Position numbers and translations under genes: made by a program. The notes under the pieces are model-generated. The model was not told the DNA's origin and ran no database searches. It saw only the letters and a list, made by a program, of their open reading frames with translations. A stretch of DNA of 64,000 nucleotides, from NCBI GenBank assembly GCA_007922305.1, contig ML677385.1, forward strand, positions 3,497,235 to 3,561,234. Direction: 5' to 3'. Below are positions 34,925 to 47,400 of the stretch, piece after piece; within the stretch, counting starts at the first letter, position 1; every line of letters starts with the position of its first letter. The stretch is from Dermatemys mawii (lineage: Eukaryota > Chordata > Testudines > Dermatemydidae).

Positions 34925-35670
34925 GAAATCAGCTCTTGAATTAAGAACAGCTGGCTCAGGCTGAATACAGGCAACACAGAAGTGGTGCTGGCCATAAAGG
35001 GGAAACAGTTTGAAGAACTAGCCAAGAAACTGTCTCTCTATTCCACTGAAGGCATACAACCTCCATTTGTCAGAGTGCTGCTAAGCAGCAGGGTCCTGTT
35101 TGACTCCTCTCTAAACTTGTAGGTTCAGGTAGCATCAGGTATATTTAAATGCCTTCCTTCACCTCCAAAGTGCTAAGAAACTTTGTCCCTTCCCTCCAGA
35201 TGAGGGCCTAGCTACAGTGATCTGTTCATTTGTCACCTTAAGGTTGGATTACTGTACTTCCCTGCATCTGACACCGGTTGTTAAGATGGTACACAGACTC
35301 CAGCTGGTACAGAATATGGCTCAGGTTGCCGTTAACACACTAAGCTCGTGCTTCAGTCCCCTCACTGGCTTCCACTCAGCTTCCAATGCCACTTAAAACT
35401 TTTGGTCTGAATCTTCAAAGCAAATTAATGATTCAAGCCCCTGTTACATTAAAGACCAGATTTTGATCTGTGAACCACTGTGACACTTGAGTTCTTCTGG
35501 TATAGTGCAGAACAAAGTATGTGAAAGTTAGGGAGAAAATATTCTCAGTTGAAGGTATCTGACTGTGGAACAAAAGCCCAGAGGAGGTCAGGCTGTCCTT
35601 AGGAAATGCAGCAAAACCTTCTTCTTTCAGAAAGCCTTTCCCCCATAAGAATGATACAGACAGCAATGTC
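34925..35670 (+). pseudogene. L2-like LINE ORF2 C-terminal remnant
   Basis: The plus strand, in shifting frames, reads SWLRLNTGNTEVVLA near 34950, LFDSSLNL near 35098, LDYCTSLHLT and LQLVQNMAQVAVNT near 35245-35335, and LWNKSPEEVRLS near 35567, then SSFRKPFP. These correspond to the post-RT part of L2/jockey-type LINE proteins (KLNxxKTExL; LDYCNSL; LQxVQNxAAR; WNxLPxxVR; FKxxLKxxLF). Several frameshifts and stops show a long-dead copy. CR1 is less likely, because LDYCNSL plus LQLVQN is characteristic of L2-like proteins. Confidence 0.55.
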
Positions 35671-36200
35671 AGTGACCCAACAAATCCTTACTGACCACGA
35701 ATGAATGAAAGGAAAAAATCTAAAAAAATCTACCCTTTGCACAGCTTTTATTCTGGACAGACAGAAGTGTCAGAGAATCCATGAAGTCCACTAGGGACTT
35801 TCCTATTGCTACTGATTTTACATGGAAGGTGTTTTGGATACTAGAGTGAGGTGTGGCTATATAAACCCTATGATAGATGGTCTGCAGTGATATAAGTATG
35901 GAACACTGGGCTTGTACTGGTCAGGCAATGCACCCTGCATCCTGTCCACATCAAGAGCATGTGATACTGCAAATCTGTCCTCCATATTGGGTCTGCTTGA
36001 GAGGCTGGATTAATGAGGGATCTGTGGCACAGGTGGTCAGTGCTATGACATATTTATGCTAACAGGTGGAGAGTGTGATCTCTTTCATGGGGGAAGCTTT
36101 ACATTTGTAAATGGTGGACTCTGTTGCTTTGGGGGGATCCAGAGGGTGTGTGTCTCACACCTCTTCCCAGTAACTAGAGCTGGTTTAGGTGTGAGGGTGT
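35671..36200. other. No gene recognised
   Basis: Nothing recognised. Confidence 0.3.
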
Positions 36201-36202
36201 CT

Positions 36203-36633
36203 GTGGCAGGGTGGTTACCTGCTCCAGTCCTAGAAAGGTTAAAACCAGCCTGGGAAAGGATTGCCCTTGGAGAGCCTAGAAGCAAAGGTTTATTGGGACA
36301 GCAGCCACAGCTGGGCCCAGGCCCAATTAGGAGGCAGCTGGCCCTGATAAAAGGGCTGAAAGGCAGGAGCTGGGCAGTATCTCTCCAGTCTTGGAGGGAG
36401 CAGGGCCTGGCAGCCTGAGGGACAGGGTACCTGAGATGGAACAGTGCTGGGGAAAAGACAAGGGAGCTGGGGAGCTTCAGCCTAGCAACTCCCCAGGCTG
36501 CAGGCCTGAAGCAAAGCCTAAGAAAGGTACTGGGGTTAGGCAGAAGCAGCTGGTCCAAACATCCCCCTCCTCCCGTGCCGATGATGACTGGTTTACAAAC
36601 TGCAGTCTGCCCCCAGGAGCAGGGGCTAGAACA
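36203..36633 (+). repeat. Unclassified GC-rich repeat, possible LTR
   Basis: The sequence starts TGTGGCAGGGTGGTTACC and continues with phrases I recognise as frequent in reptile genomes (CCAGTCTTGGAGGGAGCAGG; CTCCCCAGGCTGCAGGCCTG). A TG start suggests an LTR, but no CA end or duplication is visible. It is cut at 36634 by another element. Open frames on both strands show no domain. Confidence 0.4.
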
Positions 36634-36905
36634 GGGGTGGGCAAACTACAGTGCACAGGCCACCTCCGGCTCACGGGACCATCCTGCCTGGCCATTGAGC
36701 TCCTGAGGCTTTCCGCAGCTGCTTTGTAAAGAGAAGCTGTCCCAGGTCTGAGAGCAGACCTGGTGTCAGTAGAAGCATACTGCGCTCCTGCCCCTGAGTG
36801 CAGAGCTGGGTTGGGAGACTGTAGTGGCTTGCGGGTATCAGAATCCACCACTCCCCGTGCCCATCATCTTCTGAGCTTGGTGCCACACAACCCTTGCTAA
36901 CACTG
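36634..36905. mobile_element. hAT-like element fragment
   Basis: The left end CAGGGGTGGGCAAACTACAG is the terminal repeat of a common reptile hAT-type family. The matching right end is missing or decayed. Confidence 0.45.
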
Positions 36906-38546
36906 CCCCTCCAATGAAGCTAGTACTACTGCTTGTAGCACAGTAGTGAATGTATTAGACTGCCTGGCATGCCGCCTGACCTTAGCATTTGGAACAAGTG
37001 TGGGAATGAACTGCAGCACCATGATGCTAGTGCTATGGTTACACAGCCTTAAATGTAATAAGACTTTGGAAGCTCTGGAACCCATTCCCCCATATTTAAA
37101 AGTGTGTTTTATAATGGATATTTTTTGTCAAAGTATGTGAATAAAACAGTGCAGGAAGATGTCGTGACTAACCCAAGGCTTTTATTCAGGCAGCAGATGA
37201 AGCTGGCTAGTTTTAGAAAGGAGTAGGAGTCGGAACATTCAGCTTAAACATACAGACCAATCTGAGCTAAAATCAAGGGGAAACAGAGACGCTTGGTCTA
37301 ATCAGTGGCATATCTGGATTAGAATTAGAATACAACTCTGGATTTATTATTGAAGTTATACATTAGACCAGACCATTATTGTTTTATTGTGGTGACCTGT
37401 GAGCCCTTCATATCAAGAAATAACTTGGAAATACCACTCTGTAAAAGAGCTGTTCCTTCTAGCTCCAGTTATTTTTATTGACTAGCTTTCAGATACTGTG
37501 AGTTAGCCCAGCGTGACTCCTGGTGGCAGGTACCATACTGAGCCAGTCTGGAGAACAAATCCATGGTACAAGCAATAAGGCAACTGAAGAACTGGCAGTT
37601 TCTGTGCCTATTTCATCTTCAAGACCTGTGACTTTAGAAATGAGAAAAACCACATAATCCAGGGGTTCTTATACACTTTTTCTAGGGTATGCCACATGTC
37701 AGAAAAGAGGGACTAGAGGACCCTGCCCTTTGTATGTGTGTTCCTATGCACCACATCGCCCCTGCATTCAGAATCGTGCAGGCTGCCTCCCTTCCCACTT
37801 GTGATCAGATGTCAGCCCTGTGGCAGCAACATTAGTCCCTTACTTGGAAAACGACAGAGTAGGAAAGTATTTCGTGCCTTTTTATGTAGTCATTTGAAAT
37901 GAGGAGAGCCAGCCCCATGTGATCAGACATCTCGCTCCCTGAGGACTCTGTGTTCTAGAAAGCCACCATTTGGGAACCTCTGCTCAAGTCCGTCTCCTGC
38001 CCGTGCAGAATATTTCTCTATCCTACCTTCTTGAGTGCTTTGTCCAGGCTAGTTCCATATTTGTAAAATAATGAGGCTTCAGCTCCTGTTGTAATGATCG
38101 TGTAATGTTAATATCCTGGGATGGGCTACGTAACAGGATGGCTTGCTCCTTAGAGTACAGCTAAACAGCACACAAAGTCCAGGCTCTGTCTCAGGTTTAA
38201 GCCCATGCCCCACTTCTGTCCACACATAAATCGGGCTGACTCGAGCTAGGAACCTCTCTGGATGCAGGCCCACAGATCTTGACAGGGGTGGGCTAGAGTC
38301 CAAGTTCTGCTGAGACCTAGTTATTTTGTAGTGTGGACACAGCTCAAGTCCAGGTTGCCTGACTTGGGTTTGGATCAATGTTGGTGGCTCTGGCTGCTGG
38401 GAGTGTGCAGACACAAAATGGATCAGCTGGATGTGTTCACAGGCTAAAACTGACCAAAATACTTGATGTCAGCTGCTGTGGAATGGACAGACAAATTCTC
38501 CTATAACCCACTATGAACCAAGCCCTGCAGTGGCTATGGCTAGTTT
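36906..38546. other. No gene recognised
   Basis: Nothing that I can name. A segment at 38150-38420 (GTGTGGACACAGCTCAAGTCC) may be the interior of a short DNA element. Confidence 0.3.
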
Positions 38547-38547
38547 G

Positions 38548-38623
<76 letters not shown>
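38547..38623. repeat. TTTC microsatellite
   Basis: About 19 uninterrupted TTTC units. The plus-strand frame crossing it (38513-38701) gives a FFLS repeat peptide that is an artefact of the microsatellite. Confidence 0.98.
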
Positions 38624-41253
38624 GCCTCTCATCCCAAAAGAAATTTTACGAACATGACATTTCATGCAAAAGTGGCTTTTTTGTATTTATATATGATTTG
38701 ATGTGAAAAAATATCCCTTACCTCGAAATCTGACAGAAAAGTGACATCTTAGACTAGAACCATAAAGTGGTCTATAACATATCGTAGAGAGTTCTACAAA
38801 ATGTCCTATAAAACACAAATGCTCTGATTTTTGCACAAAGAAACAAGAGCTACGTCCCTGCACCTCCAAATAACCTCCCAAAATCTTTCCCCATATTTCC
38901 AAGAGAACAAGGAACATGCAGAAGACTCCAGGCCCTTCGAGAATATCAAAGATTATAACAGTGCAGTAGATATTACTTTCCAGGATGAAGAATATCCCCT
39001 ATCTACTGAATTCCTTTAAGATTGCATGTTTATTTCTGGAGCTAGGTGAAATGGATCTAAAGGGAAGATGTAATGCAACAGAAAAGCTTAAAATACATAA
39101 TACCTTGTTCTGGCAATTGCATAGGTCTAGATCATGGATTTACCATTAGCTCTGAGTTAAGCAGCATATAGCTCAGATGGTCACAGTTTTGTCTCTGGTT
39201 CCTCTCGTCCTCCAGGTAGGTGAGTAATCTGTGCCAGCCTATTACCTAATGCAGCTTATTTCCCCATCATGCTGGATCAGCTGTGGTGACTGATGCTTTG
39301 GGTAGGGATAGAGTGACACACCCATTTCCCCACCCCTCCTCCACCATTCCTTGCCCACCTGCATGGAAGGGGAAGTAGTGGCCCAATGTAGGCTGTCCTC
39401 CCAGTGTTGTGACCTGTAACATCACATGAATAGCACACACAAGGGAGTAATGAGGTGCCTTACTACCCCACCTGCTCCTCTGTGTGGGTTCCTCAGATGC
39501 GCCAAACATTTGCCCATAATTTTCCTGTCGTTTCTCATATAGGCCTTCAGGCAAGTGGAAGGAAAGAGTTAAGCCTGAAGGCTTCTGGGAGCATCTCACC
39601 CAGCTTGATGAAGGCATTTCCTGTGCATAGCTTTAAGATGGTAATTTATAGCACAGGATGTAAATTTCTCTCTTCTGTTGATTGAAAAGTCAGAGATTCT
39701 GGGCCACGTTCTTCACTGTGGTGCAGCTGCTTTGTCTCACGTCGTGGTCTCACCCAGCCCTAAAGCCACTTAAACAAGCCCAGAGGTGCATCACTACAGG
39801 GTAAGGATGATCCTCCAGCAATACAGAGCTGATATAGGCGCTCTTATGCCATCCCCCCTGCTACCAGGATACCCTTATGCTGCATTAATCCCCAGCTGTG
39901 CTTTTGGTCCTATGTGGTTTGTTGTGACCAAAATTAAAGTAGTCCTCCAGTTAAAAATGTGAGAGATTTGCATCTTGTGCTGTAGCACGGTGCAAGGGGA
40001 CTGGCCCTATCCAGAACAGCTGTAAATCAGGGCAGTGAAAAGGTAAGATTTAAGCTCACACTCCTGACCTGCACTCTGCAGGTTAGTCGCACTCCAGGGC
40101 TGGCTCAATAATTATGCTGGGCCCTTGCAAATGGTGCTCGCATGTCCTCACCTGGGGGTCTCTTAGAGCTGTCCCACCTTGCTGTGCTTTTTAAATTTGG
40201 GTTTCTCCACAGTGAGACCTTTCTTAAAGCTGCTTAGCTTTTTTCTAGTACACCCACATCATAACTCCAGCACAAAGAGTGGGCCTGTGAAGCAGCAGCA
40301 TTTTTAAAAAAACCCACAAACTCTGATCTCAAGGCAATCTTTCCCTCCCACTTCCTCCCACTTCACCAGGGGTGTCAGCCGTGCTGCTTCAAACTTTCTC
40401 TGAGTCATCTTATCAAGCAGCTTGTAAATACTTGAATGTAATCATCAATGTTAAGTCGAAGTAATTAAGTAGAGGCATACGCTGTGCAACGATGGTTCCC
40501 TCCCCAGCCCCAGACTTCTCTTTATTTGAGGTGCAGGATCTTTTCAGTAATGAGATAATCCTATTTCTTTATATCTGTAGCATATTTCCATTGGGGCCAT
40601 CAGAGGTACCTCTTGTTGTAGAAAAGAATAATGAAGTAAGGCTTAATAGATCAGGTACGCTTCCTATAGGCAAGATAACACACTAATATCCTTGTGGGTG
40701 TTTTTTTAAAATGCCTATTCTTATCTAATCAATGCAGTATTTTTGTATAACATCCTCTGCTATTTTTGTTGTTGGTTCATTTTTGAAAGTTCAAAATTAA
40801 AATGCCAGTGTTACAGGGGAATGTCCCTCAAACCTCCTACCTACCAGCCTCTGCTTGAGGAGACCTGAGTGCTAACCTGGCCAATGAGCAGATACCACTG
40901 ATAACCACTTCTGATTAACTGGTCAGAGTGTCTGAACTGTAGCTAGCGAAACAGTGTAATCATGTTTTAAAAAGACATCATTTGCTGTGTCTTAGTTACA
41001 TATCAATATTTTATAAAGAAAAAGAGTCAACGGTTGTGATGGTGCTTGAAATGCAAACTGTTGCTTCTTAAGATGCACTGGAGTTGGAAAATATCTGAAC
41101 ATAGAACAGCAATAAAACCTGCATGATAAGTAAGCATGCATGTCCCTTGAACTAAATGGCGAAGCAAGCCCTGGATAGCGTTGGGGAAAATTCACCATCT
41201 GAGTCAGCAAGAGGCTGACTATCGCCTACCGCCTGCAATGAGAGAGTGAGACT
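38624..41253. other. No gene recognised
   Basis: About 2.6 kb in which I recognise no exon, RNA gene or repeat with confidence. The frames at 38831-39019 and 39267-39617 lack any family motif. Confidence 0.3.
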
Positions 41254-41492
41254 CAGGCCAGGTCTGCATTACAGACCTGTGTTGGTATAGCTACATCACC
41301 CAGGGGTGTGAAAAAGCTACACCCCGAGTGCGGTAGTTATACTGACCTAAGCCCCACTTGTAGACAGGGCTTTGTCGGTGGGAGAGCTTCTCCTGTCAAC
41401 ATAGCTACCGCCTCTTATGGAGGTGGGTTAATCTGCCAAGGGGAGAAGCTCTCTCATTGGCATAGGAGAGTTTTAAATGTAGACCTGCCCTA
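41254..41492. mobile_element. Short DNA element, CAGGCCTGG(A/T)CTACAC type
   Basis: The left end reads CAGGCCAGGTCTGCATTA and the right end TTTAAATGTAGACCTGCCCT, which are imperfect inverted repeats. Inner landmarks ACCCAGGGGTGTGAAAAAGC and CATAGCTACCGCCTC mark it as the second copy of the family at 9467-9692. Confidence 0.65.
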
Positions 41493-41717
41493 ATTCCTGA
41501 ACTGCTCCCTCCATCAGGGCAATTCAGAGAGCAGGGTTGAGAGACCTTTGAAGATACTAAGTCCAGTTCTCCTTAGCTAGTAGGTCTGATCAGCTTGATA
41601 TGGGGCTAGTGAATGGGAAATAATGGAGGTAAGGGCAAAATCCCTGAAGACCTGCCCCTTCCCCACCCTCCAGTCCAAATGCATGTATCTGCATACAAAG
41701 TTGGGCAACTTGCCATT

Positions 41718-41860
41718 TGATGTAAGCATGAGACTGGAAACCAGGTACCATACACTTGAGTTCCAATCTCAGTGCTGTTCCAAGATCATCTTTGAAACAA
41801 AAACTTTCTGTGGCTTTTGACAAGTCACTGAGCTTCTCTGTGGTAGAGTCTGCCATCCTG
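41718..41860 (+). mobile_element. Possible MIR SINE
   Basis: GAGTTCCAATCTCAGTGCTG and TTTTGACAAGTCACTGAGCTTC resemble MIR core phrases, separated by extra sequence. Weak. Confidence 0.35.
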
Positions 41861-42137
41861 ACTTGCTCTGAGCAGTCCCATTTCATACACAGTCTTAAAG
41901 AAAGTCCACTGAGCACAGGGATTACAGTTCTGCTTTGCCCTTATGTGAATCACATAAAATGAAAGGGAAAACTCCTCAAACCCTCCCTCCTTTCCACTGC
42001 AGCCCAACAGTAGAGCCAAGCAGCATCTGGCCCTCAGGGCAGATACTGTGTGAGTTAACTAGTTAATATTAATATTTGCCAGAAGGGTACCCAGAAGTCA
42101 CCTACTACAAGACAGGCCCAACAAAGAAAGTAACAGA

Positions 42138-42404
42138 ATGCCACTAGCCGTCACCTCCAGCCCCCAACTAAAACCTCTCCAGTGCATCATCAAGGATCTA
42201 CAATCTATCCTAAAGGACGATCCCTCACTCTCACAGACCTTGGGAAACAGACTAGGCCTCGCTTCCAGACAGCCCTCCACCTTGAAGCAAATACTCACTA
42301 GAACCACACACTACTCAAGAAAAACATTAACCCGAGAACCAAACCTTGCAACAAATGCTGATGCCAGCTCTGTCCACATATCTATACAAAGGACATCATC
42401 ATAG
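42138..42404 (+). pseudogene. Penelope-like ORF fragment (RT-endonuclease linker)
   Basis: An 88-codon open frame is plainly related to residues 415-470 of the young copy (SPQLKPLQCII, DDPSLSQ, LASRQPSTLKQIL). The match decays after about 60 residues, and the zinc-binding cysteines and the endonuclease lie in other frames downstream. No function remains. Confidence 0.75.
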
Positions 42405-42987
42405 GACCTAACCACATCAGCCATGCCAAACAGGGGCTTATTCAGCTGCACATCTACCAATGTGATATATCCCATCATGTGCCAGCAATGCCCCTCTGCC
42501 ATGTGCATTGGCCAAAGGGGACAGTCTTTATGCAAAAGAATAAATTGACACAAACCTGATGTCAGGAATCATAACATTTAAAAAACAGTAGCACACTTCA
42601 GTCTCTCTGGTCACTCAATAAGAGACCTAAAATAGGCAATTCTTCATCAACAAAATCTTCAAAAATAAACTCCAATGTGAAACTGCAGAACTGGAGTTAA
42701 TTTGAAAACTGGACACCATCAGCTTAGTCCTGAATAAAGACTGGGAGTGGTTGGGTCATTACAAAACCTAAACCTAATTTCCCCAATACTAATTTCCCCC
42801 AACTGTTACTCACACCTTCTTGTCAACTGTCTGAAATGTACCACTCTCATTACCACTTCAAAAGTTATTTTTCCTCCCTTGGTGTCCTACTGTTAAGTGA
42901 ATTGTCTCGTTAGACTGACCTCACACTTGACAAGGCAACTCCCATCCTTTCATGTATTTATACCGGTTCCTGTATTTTCCACTCAAT

Positions 42988-43026
42988 GCATCTGATGAAG
43001 TGAGTTCTAGCCCACAAAAGCTTATG
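42988..43026 (+). ncRNA. Hammerhead-ribozyme-like motif, decayed
   Basis: CTGATGA (42992-42998) matches the conserved hammerhead core exactly. It is followed by a weakened stem II (GTGAG facing CCCAC, one mismatch), but the GAAA box has become AAAA at 43016-43019, which should abolish cleavage. The layout is that of the arms of the element at 55.1-57.8 kb. Confidence 0.4.
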
Positions 43027-43126
43027 CCCAAATAACTTTGTTAGTCTCTAAGGTGCCACAAGGACGCCTCAATATTTATTGTGTGCTTCAGACATGTAAA
43101 GGTGCTTAGTATTAAAGTTCTAAGTA

Positions 43127-43302
43127 CAGTGGATTCCGGTTAATCAGGTCACCAGTTAATCAGGGCAGTTGCTTAATCGGGACACATCGCTAAAAACGGA
43201 AACAAAGCGTCCCTTTTTATTTACTCCGGTTAATTGGGGCAGCTGCTTAATTGGGCCAAATTGTTCCGGTCCCGATGTGTCCCAATTAACTGGAATCCAC
43301 TG
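43127..43302. mobile_element. Tc1/mariner-like MITE
   Basis: The ends CAGTGGATTCCGGTTAAT and ATTAACTGGAATCCACTG are an inverted repeat of about 18 bp with one mismatch, flanked by TA (43125-43126 and 43303-43304). Inner inverted phrases (GGGACACATCG and CGATGTGTCCC) show that it folds nearly end to end. Non-coding, 176 bp. Confidence 0.85.
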
Positions 43303-43305
43303 TAT

Positions 43306-43622
43306 ACTTAAACCGTTGAAACATGGCACCAAATGTGGACGGAAACACAGGGATTGCTGGGATGAGAAGCGATACATCATGGGGTGTTAGGACAAGATCT
43401 AGAATGCCCCACATCCTATGCCCCCTTCCCACAAGCCACAGTGCCAGAATGGGTGCTCTGTGGGATAGCTGCCCATAATGCACCACGCCCAATGCCGCGA
43501 ATGTGGCCATGCCAATTTGCTTGCAGCTGTCAGTATGGACAGACTGGAGCACTTTCCCTGGTGCTCTCTGAAGGCTGGTTTAACCCAAAGCGCTCTACAT
43601 CTGCAAGTGTAGCCAAGCCCTA
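43306..43622 (-). mobile_element. End fragment of a DNA transposon
   Basis: The right end reads CTGCAAGTGTAGCCAAGCCCT, whose complement AGGGCTTGGCTACACTTGCAG is the terminus of a reptile DNA transposon family. Inner phrases (ATAGCTGCCCATAATGCACC; GGAAACACAGGGATTGCTGG) belong to the same family. It starts right after the MITE at 43127-43302. The superfamily (hAT or Harbinger) is uncertain, and no transposase is present. Confidence 0.55.
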
Positions 43623-44479
43623 AGATACTGCTCCAGGTGAGTCAAGGTGGTAGAATCGATCCGTTAAGCAATAGACTGAGGAACACTTCTGGCACTGATC
43701 TCTTGTTTCCCTGCCGTGGGCGTTCAAGTAAACAATGGGGATAATCATGTAACAAAAATGCTTTCCAACTCACTCCTTTATTTACTTTTTTCATGATTTC
43801 CTTCCACTCCCAGGTAAAGGAATGTAGGCTATTTGAAGGGGTTGATCTGCTTGGGTGTGGCCATAAGTTAATTTGAAGCATTGCTGAATGTTTAGTCACT
43901 TTTTAATGCATGCAGTAGAAGTCTGGGAATCATAAAATCCTTAGATTCTTAGTTTACTGTGCTTGTGTACACATTATACAGAAATAGGTGAATAGAGTCT
44001 CCAAACAAGCATGCTTCTACAGGCATTCTAAAGTAATTTAAATATTTATTTCTGGTTAAAAACAATTACAATACCACAATACACTCAGTTTAAACTCGAA
44101 CACCAACTGTACTGGCATAGACCTGAAGCCATTTCTGGAAAACATTATCATGGCAAATCTGATTTTTAAACAAAAATAGGACAGAGGGAAAGCATGATTT
44201 CCTTTTATCAGGAACATGCCATTTATACACAAATGTCAATGATCAGGGGTCTAACTGGGATAATTAATAGTGGCTTAGCAAGATGGTACTCTTTTCTGGA
44301 GTCTGTCCTCTTGTGCTACAGAGTATGATAACTCTTGTTGTTGAGCAGTGAAGTGAAATCCAATTATTGATGTCTGAATATTGGTTACATCATAGCAGAA
44401 GTTTCAGAAGCCTTCTTGAATCCAGTGATCTGCTGCAAACCATCTATCATCTCCTTGCTGGTCACCCTCTGCTACACTG
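43623..44479. other. No gene recognised
   Basis: Nothing recognised. Confidence 0.3.
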
Positions 44480-47400
44480 ACCCGCTACCATTCTTTCCAT
44501 AGTGACTTTCTCAAGGTTATTTTGCTCTCTATGCCTGAAGTTACCAAATTACGTAAGTTTGCCCCTGTTTATTTCAGACAACATGATCTGCTTCTCTCCA
44601 ATAATATTTCTAAAACAACTGGTCATCTTCTTTTCCATCCAGGAGATGCACAAGAGTCTTTGCTGGCAGCATATATCAAAAGCTTCAGTGTTCTTGTCAG
44701 CTGCATTAATATCCTATGATTCACATCCATAAGTCTCTTGGGAAAAAAATGAATTTACCAAGCAAATCTTCGTATATTTTGAGATGTGTAGCTTTTTGCA
44801 AACTTTTGTAAGGGAGGTCATGACTGAGCGAGCTATTCCTACTGGTCGTCTTCTTTCTTTGGATGATGTTCTTGGTTGGATATGTATGATCACATATAAT
44901 TGAATTCACCTACTGTCTCTGTACCTTGTTCTTTAATTATAATGTCCACTTGCATCTTGTTTTTCTTAATCATGTCAAAGTGCATGCATTTTATTTTCGC
45001 CTCATTCAAAGGTAGTCCATATTCCTCACTATTTTTACAGACTCCAACATTTGTTGCATTGCATCAATTGTTGCAACAAAGAACATTCTATCATCAGGTG
45101 TATCTGAGGTTGCTTAAGAGGTGAACATCAAAGGAAATCCCAGTTTTTGCCACTTTGTCAAAACCTTCCAATGCTTGTCTTATAATAAATTCTGTGTGTT
45201 TGCTGAAAAGTCTTGGAGGCAGAATCTGCCTTGTCTCCCACCCTACCCAGTGGAAAACCCCTCACTGTCACCTACTGCTGTTTGCACCATGATGTGTTGT
45301 TGACTGTAGAGACTTGTGATGAGTTCTGTGAATTGCTTTGGAATCCTCATGTCTGCAAGTATCTTCCAAAAAATGGTTATGTTGGACAGTACTGAACATT
45401 TCTGAGTAGCCAATGAAACACTTGATCAATGGGTAATTACACTGCCTGCATTTTTCAGTGATGTAACAGATGTTCACATTGGATCTTGTGTGCATTGTTG
45501 TCCCTGTCTGAAACCACCTTGTGGTTGTTGTGGTAGTTCTGCTTTTATTTGTTCACTTCTTGCAGTCCTGGATTATGTAGAGTTGAACTTTTCTCACCTG
45601 TATTATCAGAAAAATAATGATTGTTACTACACTCTGTGAGGTCCCCTTTCCTTGCTAAGGGCAGAAAGATTCCTTTTGTCCAGTCATCTGGCCAATTTCT
45701 ATTCATCAGTACTAGATGGTGGCAGATTTTCTACATGAGATCAATACCACAATCACCAGTTGTTTTTAACAATTCTGGTGGTACATTATCTACCCTGATG
45801 CTTTCCCAGGCTTAATTTCCATAAAAGAATGCACCCCTTCCTCTTCCAGAGTTGATGGCTCCTGCTCTGAACTCTCTTTTCTGTAGTCCTGTGTTGTAAG
45901 TCGCTCTGATGAGGATACTCCTTGGTACAGTCATCGCTCTACCAGTGTTTTATATCATCACTTTGAGTGAAGGCTCTGTCTTCATGATCTGTTATTATGT
46001 TTGGTAGTGAGGAAGCTTTTTGTTAAGTTGAATATACCTGGGAATATACCTTTTCTATTATTACTGTCTTTGTGGATCTCAAGTTCCATGCATTTTGCTC
46101 TTGTGTATTTGCCCTTGTCTTGTCTAGTCAACCTTTGGATCTGTCTGCTCACTTCCTTGTGCTCTCTCCTACATCCTTTGGGCTTCAAGTCATTCTCTTT
46201 CACTCTGCACTATTTTTTCACCTGTCAAAAACCTTCTTCATTAATCATAGTGCAGTCCAATGCTGATTTTTCAGAACGCGTGGTTTGGTGGCTTTGAGCG
46301 CAATGGGTTTTATTTTATTCCAAAGTTCATTTGGGTTTTCCTCCTCTTTCACCTGTGACAGTGCCTCAGATCTATTCTGGACATAAGTCATATAGCTTTT
46401 ATTGATTCTGGGCAAGTCCAGACACAGTGGACCTGCTGAACATGTATGTATTTGAGTTTTAATTTTTTGTTTCAGCCTAACAGTTGATGGTCTGAGCCAC
46501 AATCTGCACTCAGAAAAGTCTTTTCCATTAGATGCTCAATCTCTAGCACTGCTATATCATTACATAGTCAGTTTAGTTCTTTATCATTCTGTCAGATGAC
46601 CTCCATATCTCTATAGATTTAGGATGTTAGATGAAAATGGTGTTTGTAATGACCAGGCAATTACAGCAGCAGCATTCCATTAAATGCCTTCCTCTCTCAG
46701 TTTGTAAACTCATACAGTTGTTTCCCATTACTTCTTTATGAAACTTTACACCTCTAACTTTCACATTCAGGTCCTCAGTTACAGGGAAAGCTGATTTTGT
46801 ATTTCAATGAGTGTCTCTTCGAACCATTTACAGAACTCATCAATTGCATGGTTGTCAGCTGCTGTCATAGCAGTGTAAACCTGTATGATCAATATATTGC
46901 CTGGCTTTGCTTCAAGGCAAATTGTAGGAATCTATCACTGATTGGGTTATGTCCTGCACCCACTTTGATGTCTCCTTGGATAAGATAAATGTGACCCCAT
47001 TTTCTCAGATCCTGAGTAGTACATTGCATATCCATCCATCGCCATGACCCCTACCATTCCATCGCAGCTCTGAGATTCCCCATACATCTGTGTGACATCT
47101 TTCCAGTTCTTCAGCACAAGGGTGAGCTTCCCTTCAGACTTCTCGCTTTCCATGTTCCTACTCTAATTATTTTTCTTTACAAAGGTTCAGGTAATTCTTT
47201 TCCTTGGTGCAAACACTGGCCACTGAATTTCCTGAAGGATTTAGTACAACACCATTCTACCCACAATGACCAGAACCACCTCCCCTGTATCATTTGTCAT
47301 GCCCTCTGGCCTGAGAGCCTCACCATCCAGCGCCACACATTGATCAATGCGTTGCCTTTGTTCTACTATGATAATTCTGGTGGGCGAAAGTACAGAAGCT

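Larger units (their letters stand above)
42060..43075 (+). mobile_element. Decayed Penelope-like element, 3' part
   Basis: The plus strand encodes a relative of the C-terminal half of the protein at 55344-57497: PLAVTSSPQLKPLQCIIKDL near 42140-42200, then DDPSLSQTLGNR, then after frameshifts a block near 42440-42760 corresponding to the GIY-YIG domain (the CTSTNVIYP, MCQQCPSAMCIGQ region). The 3' tail from 42985 carries the conserved arm sequence CTGATGAAGTGAG...AGCCCAC...AAAGCTTATGC, then TTAGTCTCTAAGGTGCCAC. It lacks the RT half, and stops and indels are frequent. The middle of its 3' UTR differs from the young copy, so it is a different subfamily and much older. Confidence 0.8.

Noticed and set aside
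36056..36886. Frames of 71-157 codons on both strands
   Set aside because: They fall in GC-rich repeats (an LTR-like block and a hAT fragment) and show no domain.
38513..38701. Phe/Leu/Ser repeat peptide
   Set aside because: It is the translation of the TTTC microsatellite.
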